DNA from: an uncultured bacterium
Lineage (GTDB): Bacteria; Bacteroidota; Bacteroidia; Chitinophagales; Chitinophagaceae
Assembly: GCA_903826405.1 (NCBI GenBank)
Contig: CAIKEH010000013.1
Span: forward strand, 62,001 to 126,000
Direction of reading: 5' to 3'
DNA length: 64,000 nucleotides
Shown: positions 18,315 through 27,651 of the stretch, piece by piece
How the letters are laid out: each line of letters begins with the position of its first letter
Position numbering within the stretch: the stretch's first letter is position 1
The notes under the pieces: generated by a model
The model's input: the letters and a program-made list of their open reading frames with translations, nothing else
The model's database searches: none
Told to the model about the DNA's origin: nothing
Position numbers and translations under genes: made by a program

Positions 18315-19286
18315 ATGAATCAATTGGCCGAGGATACATTAAAGACGGTGAAATCCACACTGGGGCCATTGGATATCAGGAAACATTCGGAGCATACGCG
18401 TGCTCTTTTGGCGCTCTCCATGGTCTGCCTGCTTTGGGGAACCACTTGGTTGATTTCCAAAAAAGGTGTGCAATACATTCCGGCCATTCAATTATCCGGA
18501 ATGCGTCACTTCTTCGGAGGTGGCATTTACATACTTTACTTCCTTGCAAAAGGGCACAAATGGCCCACCAGGAAACAATTCATCCAATACACCTGGATGA
18601 GCGTGCTGATGTTCGTGATCAGCAATGGCTTCAGCGTATGGTCTGTGCAATACCTGCCCAGTGGCCTTGCTTCAGTGATAGGTGCCATCTCCCCGATCTG
18701 GATAGCTATCTTCAGTCTGGTATTATTCCGGGATGCACGCCTGAACCTCACAGCGCTGATCGGACTCGTTCTCGGATTCGGCGGCATCGTCATCATTTTC
18801 TCCGATTACCTTTCAGACATATTCAATTCAAATTTCATGATCGGAATTGGCTTTGGACTGGTAGCCAGTATGACTTGGGCATTGGGCACTTTGTATACCG
18901 TCAGGCATTCCCGTGATAATGACCCTTATTACAGCCTGGGCTGGCAAATGTTCATCAGTGGAGTGATCCTGAACCTGATCTCCTACATGACCGGCTTGCA
19001 TGTACCATTCGCCGAAGTGGACCATCGTGCCTGGTTCTCCATTGCCTATCTGGTGGTGATTGGTTCCATGATCACTTTCGCGGCCTTCATCTATACTTTG
19101 AAACGTTTGCCAGCGGCACAAGCCTCCATCTATGCCTACATCAACCCCATTGTGGCGGTCATCATCGGATCACTTTTGAATCATGAAAAACTAAACCTCC
19201 TCATCGCGTTGGGCACCCTGGTCACGCTGCTGGGTGTTTATCTCGTGAATTCCGGATTCAAGAAGGCCTCCACACAGATGAGCTGA
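18315..19286 (+). CDS. EamA/DMT-family transporter
   Basis: Integral membrane permease of 323 residues with two EamA repeats, about ten membrane segments in all. The first repeat begins at LLALSMVCLLWGTTWLISK after a 35-residue polar N-terminus; the second begins near GIGFGLVASMTWALGTLYT and ends YAYINPIVAVIIGSLL..EKL, the usual end of an EamA half. Substrate unknown; family members export amino acids, nucleosides or other metabolites. It directly follows purH. Its stop codon abuts, base to base, the stop of the convergent deacetylase gene. Confidence 0.92.
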   Translation: MNQLAEDTLKTVKSTLGPLDIRKHSEHTRALLALSMVCLLWGTTWLISKKGVQYIPAIQLSGMRHFFGGGIYILYFLAKGHKWPTRKQFIQYTWMSVLMFVISNGFSVWSVQYLPSGLASVIGAISPIWIAIFSLVLFRDARLNLTALIGLVLGFGGIVIIFSDYLSDIFNSNFMIGIGFGLVASMTWALGTLYTVRHSRDNDPYYSLGWQMFISGVILNLISYMTGLHVPFAEVDHRAWFSIAYLVVIGSMITFAAFIYTLKRLPAAQASIYAYINPIVAVIIGSLLNHEKLNLLIALGTLVTLLGVYLVNSGFKKASTQMS

Positions 19287-20603
19287 TCAGATGTCCCAAT
19301 AGACCACATCACGCATGAAAACCTCATATACCTCCCTCCACCCCTTCATCCTGGGATCATCGCCTAGGATGTTGTTATGAAAAACGGTAACCATCGTTCC
19401 CTTTAGTTTTTTGATCAGCTCATGCATGCGGCTGAGTTCATCGAAAGCGTGTGCAGGAGTATCTTTCTGCTCAAAAACCGAATTGGAATCCATGTAACAG
19501 AAAGGATGGATCCGGAGGTTCGTCGATTCTTCCTTGCTCAGATCATACCAGAGGAACGGGTCGGATACAGAAGCCCTGAATCCATTCACCGTGCCATAGC
19601 CCATGGAGAATTCTCCACTGATCCCGGCGGCGATGAGCCTACGATAAGTACCGGGCAAAGTGAATCTCAGATAATGTTGGCGGGAAGAACTGATCTGTTT
19701 GCCGGAGATCCGTTCGAGTGTTTCGATCTCCTGACCCAGCAATTCCTCCCGATCGCCACTTTGCCAAGATGGATGTATACCTACAGGATAACCCATGGAG
19801 TGATGGCTGATGAGCGAGCGAAGAGCTTTATTTGAAGGGTGGATATTCTTGTCTAACCCTTGTTGGTCCTCTGCCAACAGAAAGAAATATTGGGGTTTCA
19901 AACCATAGGCCAGATGTTGTGCATCCAGCCATTCATATACGTCAAACGGGTCCCTTCTTTTACCTTGAAGCACATCAACCCTTTCCTTTGCTTCCATGAA
20001 CTTCCCTTTCAGGATCGATCGTATCCAGCCTCCGGTATTACGGAAAGTTCCTTTGTGCAGGTAGGAAAAAGCGATATCGATGTCGTAAGTGGGCATGAAA
20101 CGGAATTGGCGCCTCTTGAGTTGCAGCATAGGGAATACCTTCGTCAGCAACATCCGCAATTCCTCCGCCCAGATGCTGACGACCGGAATATTCAGAAAGC
20201 CTTCCCGAAAAGCAAGGCTTTGGGTATGGTCGTAACGTCCGAAACGATCGACACCATGGGGCAGATATTCTTCATACCTACTCAACAACCAGAAAGCTGC
20301 GGAGAAAAGATCGAATGGCAGATCTCCTTCCCGGACTGGGAAAAAGCAGGGATGACCATTGTGGAGGAATGTGGATATGGATCGCTTGGTGACCCCAGTT
20401 TCCTCCAACAAGCCGCTCGGAACCAATAGTATTTCCTCTGGACGGATCCGTTGTGTGGAATAATTCAGACAGGGCCCATCATATGACAGGTATGCCTCAC
20501 GGTCATGAGTGAGCAGGAAGGGTACACCAGCGATATCACCCAACAGGGCTTGCGCGATATATTTCCAACGGGGACCTTCTGAACCCGAATAAACAAGAAG
20601 CAT
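19287..20603 (-). CDS. Polysaccharide deacetylase-like protein with DUF7033 N-terminus
   Basis: 438 residues from ATG 20603 (MLLVYSGSEGPRWKYI, the usual family start; the frame opens earlier at 20648). The N-terminal third matches the DUF7033 region (FWLLSRYEEYLP..DRFGRYDH). The central and C-terminal part is an NodB-like barrel: MPTYDIDIAF carries the Asp-Asp signature, YPVGIHPSWQS the HPS motif, and MVTVFHNNIL the late His. Likely acts on a cell-envelope or capsular sugar. No signal peptide, so a cytoplasmic or membrane-peripheral role is possible. Confidence 0.82.
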   Translation of the reverse strand: MLLVYSGSEGPRWKYIAQALLGDIAGVPFLLTHDREAYLSYDGPCLNYSTQRIRPEEILLVPSGLLEETGVTKRSISTFLHNGHPCFFPVREGDLPFDLFSAAFWLLSRYEEYLPHGVDRFGRYDHTQSLAFREGFLNIPVVSIWAEELRMLLTKVFPMLQLKRRQFRFMPTYDIDIAFSYLHKGTFRNTGGWIRSILKGKFMEAKERVDVLQGKRRDPFDVYEWLDAQHLAYGLKPQYFFLLAEDQQGLDKNIHPSNKALRSLISHHSMGYPVGIHPSWQSGDREELLGQEIETLERISGKQISSSRQHYLRFTLPGTYRRLIAAGISGEFSMGYGTVNGFRASVSDPFLWYDLSKEESTNLRIHPFCYMDSNSVFEQKDTPAHAFDELSRMHELIKKLKGTMVTVFHNNILGDDPRMKGWREVYEVFMRDVVYWDI

Positions 20604-20693
20604 CAGCAAGGATTGTCCTGTAAAATAATAAAGCAAGTTGAAAAGCACCCCGAGTCAGCTCCTCTTCGATCTTCTGCGAAAAAATGGAGCAGT

Positions 20694-22073
20694 TCAGTCC
20701 TTGCCCTGATCATCCTGCCACATCTGATTAAAGGTTTTCTGCTGAAAATCCAGTTCACTGTGCTGACGACTCCAGTTCTTGAAGACCTTATTGACCATCC
20801 AGTTCTTCATCTTGCGGTTACCGGCATTCATGAGTGTCCTGCTCAGGGATGCTTGCTTCCAGGCTTTCCAGGCTATTCGCTCAGTCCAAGGGGGAAGACC
20901 CTGTTCGACAGCCTCATATCGATTTTCGAGCAGCAATTCATGAAGATTGATCTTCACCGCACACACCTCAGTGCAATTCCCGCAAAGCGAGGAAGAAAAG
21001 CTCAAGTGCCTCCATTCCTCCATTCCCGCCAGATGAGGGGTGATCACTGACCCTATGGGTCCGCTGTACGTTGTACCGTAACTGTGACCACCGATGTTCT
21101 TGTAGATTGGACAGGCATTCAGGCAGGCACCACAGCGAATACAATAAAGACTCTCCCGCGTTTTAGGATTCTTCAACAGGTTGGTGCGACCGTTGTCGAG
21201 GAGGATGACATACATCTCTTCAGGCCCATCGGTCTCCCCGGGCTGTCGAGGCCCACTGATTATGGAATTGTAAACGGTGATCTGTTGACCCGTTCCATAA
21301 GTAGCGAGCAGAGGCCAGAACAAGGCAAGGTCACTTAGCGAAGGAATGACCTTTTCAATACCAACGATGGCGATATGGGTCTTGGGCCATGCACAACTCA
21401 ATCTTGCATTGCCTTCATTCTCGGTCAATGCAATGGCTCCGGAATCTGCAATGATGAAGTTTGCCCCCGTGATGCCCACTTCAGCTTCCATGTATTTCTG
21501 CCGCAATTTCACCCGGGCCACTTGTGTCAGTTCCTCCGGTGTGAGATCAGGTGGGGTGTTCAATTTCTCCGCGAAGAGCTTTGCGACATCTTCCTTGCTC
21601 TTATGCATGGCGGGCGTTACGATATGGTAAGGAGGTTCCCCATCCAATTGCTGAATATACTCACCAAGGTCAGTCTCCACACTTTCAATACCCTTCTTGC
21701 CCAGGAAATCATTCAGATGGATCTCCTCCGTGACCATACTCTTGCTTTTGACGATGGACCTGCAATTCTTCTCCCGGCAGATCGCCAGTATCTGTTGCTG
21801 AGCTTCGGCAGTATCCATAGCCCAAAGCACCTTCCCACCTTTTTGGAGGAATTTTTTTTCGAACATCTCCAGATTCTTGTCCAGTTGTTCTATCGCCCGC
21901 CATTTCAGATTCTTTGCTTTCTCCCTTACGACATCCACGTCAAGGAACTGCTTCTTGCCCTGAGGGACCACACTGTTGTACTTGCCGATATTGAAATTGA
22001 TCTTACGGCGGTGTTCCAGGTCAGCTGCCTTGATGGTGGATTTTGCAATAAAGGCGGATGCATTCTCGGTCAT
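20694..22073 (-). CDS. LutB-like LUD-domain iron-sulfur protein
   Basis: 459 residues. An N-terminal LUD (lactate utilisation) domain, with KSKSMVTEEIHLN and FIIADSGAIALTENEGNAR, is followed by a bacterial-ferredoxin-like region: CIRCGACLNAC (Cys311, 314, 317, 321) and CGNCTEVCAV (Cys364, 367, 371). This is the LutB architecture of the LutABC L-lactate dehydrogenase complex. No LutA or LutC partner is adjacent; neighbours are DUF3109 upstream (22 bp) and the deacetylase downstream (90 bp). Function in lactate oxidation is therefore an inference. Confidence 0.88.
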   Translation of the reverse strand: MTENASAFIAKSTIKAADLEHRRKINFNIGKYNSVVPQGKKQFLDVDVVREKAKNLKWRAIEQLDKNLEMFEKKFLQKGGKVLWAMDTAEAQQQILAICREKNCRSIVKSKSMVTEEIHLNDFLGKKGIESVETDLGEYIQQLDGEPPYHIVTPAMHKSKEDVAKLFAEKLNTPPDLTPEELTQVARVKLRQKYMEAEVGITGANFIIADSGAIALTENEGNARLSCAWPKTHIAIVGIEKVIPSLSDLALFWPLLATYGTGQQITVYNSIISGPRQPGETDGPEEMYVILLDNGRTNLLKNPKTRESLYCIRCGACLNACPIYKNIGGHSYGTTYSGPIGSVITPHLAGMEEWRHLSFSSSLCGNCTEVCAVKINLHELLLENRYEAVEQGLPPWTERIAWKAWKQASLSRTLMNAGNRKMKNWMVNKVFKNWSRQHSELDFQQKTFNQMWQDDQGKD

Positions 22074-22095
22074 CGAAATCTATTTATACGAAGGT

Positions 22096-22689
22096 TCACT
22101 GGTCTGCTTTCCGTTCATAATATTCATGAGCAGCACGGTCCAGGGCGCGATAGAATTCATCCCCATATGCCCGCGATATGGGTTCTTTCAGGAAACGATA
22201 TACGGGCACCTGCAGCTTCTCTCCCAGAGAACATGCCGGAGCACAAAGCGAATCCCTAGGCTCATAATTCAACATCTCATAATCACCATATTTCCCGGTG
22301 GACCTCTTCACGGGATAAAGATGGCAGGAAATGGGTTTCTTCCAGGTCATCTTGCCATCATTATATGCTTGCTCGAAAGCACACTTGATGATCCCTTTTT
22401 CATCCCGGAAGCCATAAGCGCAGATCTTGCCTTCAACGGTAGGGGTCACCCAACCGAATGATTTATCGTATCGATAAAGACCTGTCCTTTCCAGTTCCGC
22501 CAATCCCTCTTTGGTCATATAGGATTTGGCCTGATCCACCTGGTCGACGATGATGTCGAGCTCTTGTCCGGTAAGCGGTGCGCCTGCATCCCCATCCTCA
22601 CAGCAGCCTCCCTTGCACTTATTCAAGTCACACACGAACTGAGCCTCGACGACCTCATCGCTAACCATGACCTTATCAATAATGATCAA
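22096..22689 (-). CDS. DUF3109 family cysteine-rich protein
   Basis: 197 residues with a dense Cys pattern: VCDLNKCKGGCCEDGDAGAPL (Cys20, 25, 29, 30), then KICAYGF, IKCAFEQ, ISCHLYPV and LCAPAC. This matches DUF3109, a conserved Bacteroidota family whose Cys arrangement recalls YkgJ-type zinc/iron-sulfur binding proteins. The reaction is not known. Lies between gldD and the LutB-like gene on the same strand, 22 bp before the latter, suggesting an operon. Confidence 0.87.
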   Translation of the reverse strand: MIIIDKVMVSDEVVEAQFVCDLNKCKGGCCEDGDAGAPLTGQELDIIVDQVDQAKSYMTKEGLAELERTGLYRYDKSFGWVTPTVEGKICAYGFRDEKGIIKCAFEQAYNDGKMTWKKPISCHLYPVKRSTGKYGDYEMLNYEPRDSLCAPACSLGEKLQVPVYRFLKEPISRAYGDEFYRALDRAAHEYYERKADQ

Positions 22690-22812
22690 TTCAAAAGGGT
22701 TTTTGCGAAATTACTATCAATTGATGGATTCCGGACCGCGAATTCCCGAAGGAGATGCAACTTCAAAATACCTTATAAATTATAAGATGAACGGCCGAAG
22801 AACAATGATCCC

Positions 22813-23460
22813 TCATCGCTTCCATTTCAGGGTCTGTATCATGTGCCTCATATCACGCTCCAGAAAGTCATTTACGATGCTCAGTGAGTCCGCATTCGGT
22901 GCAGCATCAAAATAAAGCGCTCCGCGCAGGAAATGATGGGTGCTGTCGGTAGCGAAGAACTGGCGTGCCGTTGCAGCATTGCCCTCGACATTGAAATAAA
23001 CGCCTTGTATGCCATTGGTGGTACGAAAGGCCGAATCCACGATACCGCTGGCTTTCAGCGAATGCTTGAAGGTCATTTTATAGGCCTCGTCACGCAAACC
23101 ATCGAATGTATTGTCGATCAGGGAATCTTTATACCCTGCAGCGGTCTTGATCTTGTAAATGGACTTTCCTCCGATCGTCTTATAACTGAGGTAAATCCGA
23201 CCATTGAATCGAGGGAAATCGACATTGATCCAAAAGGGATTGTCCTCATTGCCGTCGAACAGAGTGCTGTCGCGTGAGATCTGGGCATATACAGGATATT
23301 CGAAAGAATAGGGAAAACCTGTACTATCGAATGACCTGTAAACTTGTTCAGGAAAATCGATTCGGAAATACCCCTTGGGACGGGGTGAATAGGGAGAATT
23401 GCAGGCGATCGTCAAAAGGACCGGAATGATCAACGTCAAGTTCAGAAATGCTTTATTCAT
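22813..23460 (-). CDS. gldD: Gliding motility lipoprotein GldD
   Basis: 215 residues with a lipoprotein signal (LIIPVLLTIAC, Cys20). The mature part begins YSPRPKGYFRIDFPE, the hallmark of GldD, followed by YKTIGG..IYKIKTAAG and the C-terminal FLERDMRHMIQTLKW. GldD is required for gliding and T9SS function in Flavobacterium johnsoniae; its exact task is unclear. The ATG overlaps the gldE stop (ATGA), indicating translational coupling of gldE and gldD, the usual order. Confidence 0.95.
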   Translation of the reverse strand: MNKAFLNLTLIIPVLLTIACNSPYSPRPKGYFRIDFPEQVYRSFDSTGFPYSFEYPVYAQISRDSTLFDGNEDNPFWINVDFPRFNGRIYLSYKTIGGKSIYKIKTAAGYKDSLIDNTFDGLRDEAYKMTFKHSLKASGIVDSAFRTTNGIQGVYFNVEGNAATARQFFATDSTHHFLRGALYFDAAPNADSLSIVNDFLERDMRHMIQTLKWKR

Positions 23461-24785
23461 TTGGCCGAATTGGGAATGGGTTGAATAGTGACACGCAATT
23501 TCAGGATTCGGTTCTTTTCCAGTTCCTCGACTTTGAAAGTGAAATCCCCACTGATCAGTTCCCTGCCTGCCACAGGGATCTCTCCGGCCATTTCAAGAAC
23601 GAGACCTGCCATGGTCTCGCTATTCCCACGGATCGGGTCAAAAACATCCACCGGCAGTTCCATAAGCCTGCAGGCATCATTGATCATGGTAGCTCCTTCG
23701 AACTGGTAGTTGTGATCATCCAGTTTGATGTTCGCCGTTTCCTCATCATCGTATTCATCCCTTATATCACCAATGACCTCTTCCATGATATCCTCCATGG
23801 TGACGATGCCGTCTGTACCACCGAACTCATCCACGACAACGGCAAAATGGATCCTCTTGGACTGAAATTCCCTGAGCAGATCTTCGATCAGTTTATTCTC
23901 ATGGACAAAATAGGGAGCCCTCATCAATTGTCTCCAATTGAAATCCGCACCTTCATGAAGGTGCGCAACCAGGTCTTTCGTGTGTATGATCCCCACCACA
24001 TTGTCCAGATTGTTGTTGTATACAGGAAGTCGCGAATAATGCAGCTCCTCCATTTTAGCGATCATCGATGGAAAATCCATCGCTAATTCTATGCCGTGAA
24101 CATCCAGTCTGCTGCGCATGATCCGCCTCACCGTTATGTTGCCGAATTTAACTACCCCTTTGAGCATGTTCTTCTCCTGTTCCGTAGCATCATGAGGGGT
24201 AGTAAGGTCGATGGCCTGGTCAAGTTCCTCGAGAGAAAACGAGCCGGACTTTCCACCGCCCAGCGTTTTCTCCGCCTTCGCCGTGAAGCCGATCATTCTG
24301 GCACTGAAACCTTTGAACAGTTCATTGACAACATCAATGACCGAAGCCGTGTAGTATGCAAAACGAAGATTATTCTGAGTAGCCCAGACCTTGGGCAGAA
24401 CTTCGGCAAAGAGGGTCAGTGTCGAAGTCAGCAGGACAACCTTGACTAGCAGTGAGAAAAAAAAGTTATGGGTGGGATCGATCCATAGGTCGATCAGAAA
24501 ATTGGAGAGGATGATGATGGCAATATTGACCAGCGTATTGGCGATCAGCATGGATGCCAAAGTATTCTTGGGCTGATCCAGGATCTTAAGGATCTTTCTT
24601 GCGGAAGGGTGCTGCTTTGTTTTGAGCACATTGATATCCTTGAACGTGAGAGAGAAAAATGCCACTTCTGCTCCGGATAAGAGGAATGAAAGAAATAAAA
24701 GAAGAAGAAGCACTAACACCATGACCGTTATGGCCGACTGTGGGGCGGCATACAGCAGTACGAGCTGATCATGGCAAGAAACCAC
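23457..24785 (-). CDS. gldE: Gliding motility-associated protein GldE (CNNM/CBS transporter-like)
   Basis: Membrane protein of the CNNM/HlyC family: membrane segments (AITVMVLVLLLLLFLSFL, then SGAEVAFFSLTFKD), a CBS pair (MRSRLDVHGIEL.., YSRLPVYNNNLDNVVGIIHTKDLV) and a C-terminal CorC_HlyC domain (FAVVVDEFGGTDGIVTMEDIMEE). GldE supports GldD in gliding. Start is uncertain: the frame opens at ATG 24881, but GTG 24785 gives 442 residues and a family-like N-terminus, so it is preferred. Overlaps gldD by 4 bp. The ssb gene usually found between mutY and gldE is absent; a 359-bp non-coding stretch sits there. Confidence 0.9.
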   Translation of the reverse strand: MVSCHDQLVLLYAAPQSAITVMVLVLLLLLFLSFLLSGAEVAFFSLTFKDINVLKTKQHPSARKILKILDQPKNTLASMLIANTLVNIAIIILSNFLIDLWIDPTHNFFFSLLVKVVLLTSTLTLFAEVLPKVWATQNNLRFAYYTASVIDVVNELFKGFSARMIGFTAKAEKTLGGGKSGSFSLEELDQAIDLTTPHDATEQEKNMLKGVVKFGNITVRRIMRSRLDVHGIELAMDFPSMIAKMEELHYSRLPVYNNNLDNVVGIIHTKDLVAHLHEGADFNWRQLMRAPYFVHENKLIEDLLREFQSKRIHFAVVVDEFGGTDGIVTMEDIMEEVIGDIRDEYDDEETANIKLDDHNYQFEGATMINDACRLMELPVDVFDPIRGNSETMAGLVLEMAGEIPVAGRELISGDFTFKVEELEKNRILKLRVTIQPIPNSAK

Positions 24786-25144
24786 ATCGGAAATAGAGAA
24801 CGTTTCCAATCCTGACTTTTTTGTTCGATCACCGGTGCGCCACCCACGACAGGCGGATAAAACGTCCGGCACAGATTGCAAAAGTAATGATTATGATAGT
24901 GAAATCAGAACAGCAGGATTCCGGTGGATCCACCCACATACAAGATTATAGCTCCCCTTTTACAAGGTATCAAAAGAAAATTCGCCGATCTTCCTGTGAC
25001 ACTAGATAAATTTCATCCCTCTGGAAAAGACCATACAATCTTTGGGTATTTATTCCGGTGAGTTGATCAGGAAACAATAAAAAAGGTTCGTTCCATAGAT
25101 ATTGGGTTGCATTCCCTTGAATGTATTGAATCAAGGTATAATTC

Positions 25145-26203
25145 CTATCCCTCCGTTTCCGATAAGAAGGCACGAGTCAAGCGAGGAAAGGCAAAATCTT
25201 TCAAGTTTTCCTTGGATCTCCATGCATACCCTTCAGGTGCAGGCATATTACTCCTCAAGATGATCTTGATGAACAGCGCGTTGATCTCCTGGTGGGTAAG
25301 CAATTGCCGGTAGGGTCCATGGAAAGACTGGGTGACGGGAATGGCAGGAACGGGAAAACCAGACCTTTTGATTTCTTGCCAGATACTGTTCATCTTAACG
25401 GGATTCTTTTTTTCGATCAGGAAAAATTCGTGAAGATGCCTCCAAACATCCCTGCCTGTTCTTTCCCGAATTAATACTTTGCCGGCTTTTTCCGCAAACA
25501 CATAATATAAATAGCGCTTCCGGCGGGATGGTTTTGGTGATTTCACGGGCAGTTCCTCGAAATTTCCATCCCTAAAAGCACGGCATCGGCCCACGAGCGG
25601 GCATGCATTACAATTCGGAGATCTTGGCTTGCAGATGACGGCTCCCAGATCCATAATTGCCTGATTGTAAAGAGCAGGAGCTTTTTTATCCAAGAGTTGT
25701 TGCGCAAGTTTGGAAAACTCAGCTTTGCCTTCTTTTGTATCAATGGGGATACTTAGTCCGAAAAACCGAGCCAGCACCCTGAATACATTCCCATCAACGA
25801 CAGCATGTGGAAGATCATATGCAAAAGAGGCAATGGCAGCCGCAGTATATGGACCTACGCCTTTGAGTGATCTGAGACCCTCCAGGTCGGTCGGGAAAAG
25901 ACCATTTAGTTCGTTCGCAATATGTTTAGCGGTAATAATCAGATTTCTACATCGGGAATAGTAACCTAACCCCTCCCAGAGTTTGAATACCTTGGCTTCG
26001 GGGGCTACGGCAAGGTGCCGGATTGATGGAAATTCGGTAACGAACCGTTCGTAATAGGAAATGCCCTGTTCTACGCGGGTTTGCTGAAGGATGATCTCGC
26101 TAAGCCATATCCTATAAGGATCTTTCTCCCCCTTCCAGGGCATCTGGCGGTCATTTTCGAGCCGATTCCAGTGCATCAAGTGGGATCGGAAGTATAAATT
26201 CAT
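25145..26203 (-). CDS. mutY: A/G-specific adenine DNA glycosylase MutY
   Basis: Removes adenine mispaired with 8-oxoguanine. 352 residues: catalytic Glu36 in WLSEIILQQTRV, the helix-hairpin-helix LKGVGPYTAAAIASFA, catalytic Asp137 in AVVDGNV, and a [4Fe-4S] loop with Cys191, 198, 201, 207 in the C-x6-C-x2-C-x5-C spacing. The C-terminal NUDIX-like domain that recognises 8-oxoG follows (VFAEKAGKVLIRER). Divergent from the HU gene across an AT-rich 212-bp region. Confidence 0.96.
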   Translation of the reverse strand: MNLYFRSHLMHWNRLENDRQMPWKGEKDPYRIWLSEIILQQTRVEQGISYYERFVTEFPSIRHLAVAPEAKVFKLWEGLGYYSRCRNLIITAKHIANELNGLFPTDLEGLRSLKGVGPYTAAAIASFAYDLPHAVVDGNVFRVLARFFGLSIPIDTKEGKAEFSKLAQQLLDKKAPALYNQAIMDLGAVICKPRSPNCNACPLVGRCRAFRDGNFEELPVKSPKPSRRKRYLYYVFAEKAGKVLIRERTGRDVWRHLHEFFLIEKKNPVKMNSIWQEIKRSGFPVPAIPVTQSFHGPYRQLLTHQEINALFIKIILRSNMPAPEGYAWRSKENLKDFAFPRLTRAFLSETEG

Positions 26204-26320
26204 CTGTTTATCAACCTATTATGGTCGAATGTTTTTAAAATTTTCGCCCCTTTGATACAATTTTTATAAAAACTCCTCGTTCATATAAGGCTGAATATGC
26301 TGATAATGAACTGATTTTAT

Positions 26321-26328
26321 TAACTTTA
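26321..26328 (+). promoter_or_regulatory. Possible -7 element for the HU gene
   Basis: TAACTTTA matches the Bacteroidota -7 consensus TAnnTTTG at seven of eight positions and lies 88 bp before the HU start in an AT-rich intergenic region. No clear -33 TTTG was found at the expected spacing. Confidence 0.3.
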
Positions 26329-26415
26329 GTCAATTAAACGATCAAATCAAGTTCAAGTATATCCAATAAACATTTAAAAGTTAAATATCACATTTTTTGA
26401 TTTAAAGCATTCAAA

Positions 26416-26748
26416 ATGAGAAAAGCTGATCTGATTAACAACATCGCGGAAAAAACAGGTATCCCCAAAGTTGATGTACTGGTGGCCCTTGAAACCATGT
26501 TCAAGGAAGTTAAAGAAACTCTATCCCACGGTGAAAACATCTACATCCGAGGGTTTGGCAGTTTCATCACCAAGAAAAGGGCTGCAAAAATTGGCCGTAA
26601 CATCAAGAAGAACACTGCTGTACACATTCCTGCACACTACATTCCTGCATTCAAACCGGCAAAAGAATTCGTACAGGAAGTGAAAAAACTTCAGCTGGAC
26701 GCCAAGATCAAGGACAATGGCGCCGAGGAAATGGCAGAACCGCGTTAA
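26416..26748 (+). CDS. HU family DNA-binding protein
   Basis: Nucleoid protein of 110 residues. MRKADLINNIAEKTGIPKVDV opens the dimerisation helices; IYIRGFGSFITKKR and GRNIKKN form the saddle, but the beta-arm tip reads TAVHIPAHYIPAFKPAKEF rather than the RNPxTGE type. This matches the Bacteroidota HU variant found upstream of RNase G/E. A charged C-terminal tail of about 15 residues (DAKIKDNGAEEMAEPR) extends beyond the usual 90. The TPR gene starts 25 bp downstream. Confidence 0.93.
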   Translation: MRKADLINNIAEKTGIPKVDVLVALETMFKEVKETLSHGENIYIRGFGSFITKKRAAKIGRNIKKNTAVHIPAHYIPAFKPAKEFVQEVKKLQLDAKIKDNGAEEMAEPR

Positions 26749-26772
26749 TTTCGCTTCCTCAAACCAGATGAA

Positions 26773-27627
26773 TTGAACAAGCAACATTGGATTGTTGCGG
26801 GTTCCGGTGCATTGTTATTGTTCAGCCTGTATTTCTTTGGAAGGACAAAACCCCTGCATAAGGACACACCTGCAATTGCTGCCCAGGAAGAACATGCTGT
26901 TCCCGAGGGGCAGTTTTCCATTGATACACTCCTCAGACAGGTCAGATCGGGTCTGTCTCCTACTGCTTCAGCACGTATCACAAGTTTAGAGAATTCCATA
27001 TCAAGAGGTGACCTCAAAACTCAGAGGATCAACCTTTTCCGTCAACTTGCCCAATATTGGAAAGATAGTGTGGGCGAGTACATCCCTTATCTTTGGTATA
27101 CTGGGGAGAAGGCTAAATTGGAAAATTCTGAAAAATCCCTCAACTTCGCCGCCCACTCCTACCTTGAAGAGCTTCGTGGCATTGCGGATCCTTCCCTGAA
27201 AATATGGATGGCTGATCAGGCCAAGGACTTGTTCTCAAAATCACTAGCCCTAAATCCTGATAATGATTCCACGAAAGTAGGCTGGGGTAGCACCTTTTTC
27301 TTCGGTGCCACCGGCGCTGCTTCACCGATGGAAGGCATATTGAAGATCAGGGAAGTGTCCGAGAAAGATAGTACCAATATGTTCGCGCAGTTCATGCTCG
27401 GATATGGGGGATTAGCTTCTGGCCAATTGGAGAAAGCCGCTGACAGATTCAACAAGGTCGTCAAAAGGGAACCGGGGAATAAGGAGGCGATTTTCCTACT
27501 CGCGGAAACTTATGAGAGGATGGGGGAAAAGGAAAAGGCCAGGTCATGGTACGAAACAGGAAAAAAGGGAGTCAAGAACCCTGAAGCACTGAAAGCGATA
27601 GACGAGAAGATAAAAGCATTACAATAA
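26773..27627 (+). CDS. TPR-repeat membrane-anchored protein
   Basis: 284 residues from a TTG start at 26773 (the ATG five bases earlier runs straight into a stop). N-terminal membrane anchor (IVAGSGALLLFSLYFFG), a polar linker, and a C-terminal tetratricopeptide region: LKIWMADQAKDLFSKSLALNPDND, FAQFMLGYGGLASGQLEKAADRFNKVV and KEAIFLLAETYERMGEKEKARSWY. Homologues sit between HU and RNase G/E in related genomes. The TPR part probably mediates protein contacts in the periplasm or at the membrane; partner unknown. Confidence 0.83.
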   Translation: MNKQHWIVAGSGALLLFSLYFFGRTKPLHKDTPAIAAQEEHAVPEGQFSIDTLLRQVRSGLSPTASARITSLENSISRGDLKTQRINLFRQLAQYWKDSVGEYIPYLWYTGEKAKLENSEKSLNFAAHSYLEELRGIADPSLKIWMADQAKDLFSKSLALNPDNDSTKVGWGSTFFFGATGAASPMEGILKIREVSEKDSTNMFAQFMLGYGGLASGQLEKAADRFNKVVKREPGNKEAIFLLAETYERMGEKEKARSWYETGKKGVKNPEALKAIDEKIKALQ

Positions 27628-27651
27628 TATTCATCATTAAAATCATTCGGT

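Noticed and set aside
19860-20429. Long rightward frame opposite the DUF7033 deacetylase gene
   Set aside because: Mirror of the real gene with no recognisable domain; the opposite strand encodes a family-matching protein.
21375-22259. 294-residue rightward frame opposite the LutB-like gene
   Set aside because: Shadow frame; the reverse strand has intact Fe-S motifs, and this frame crosses the boundary of two real genes.
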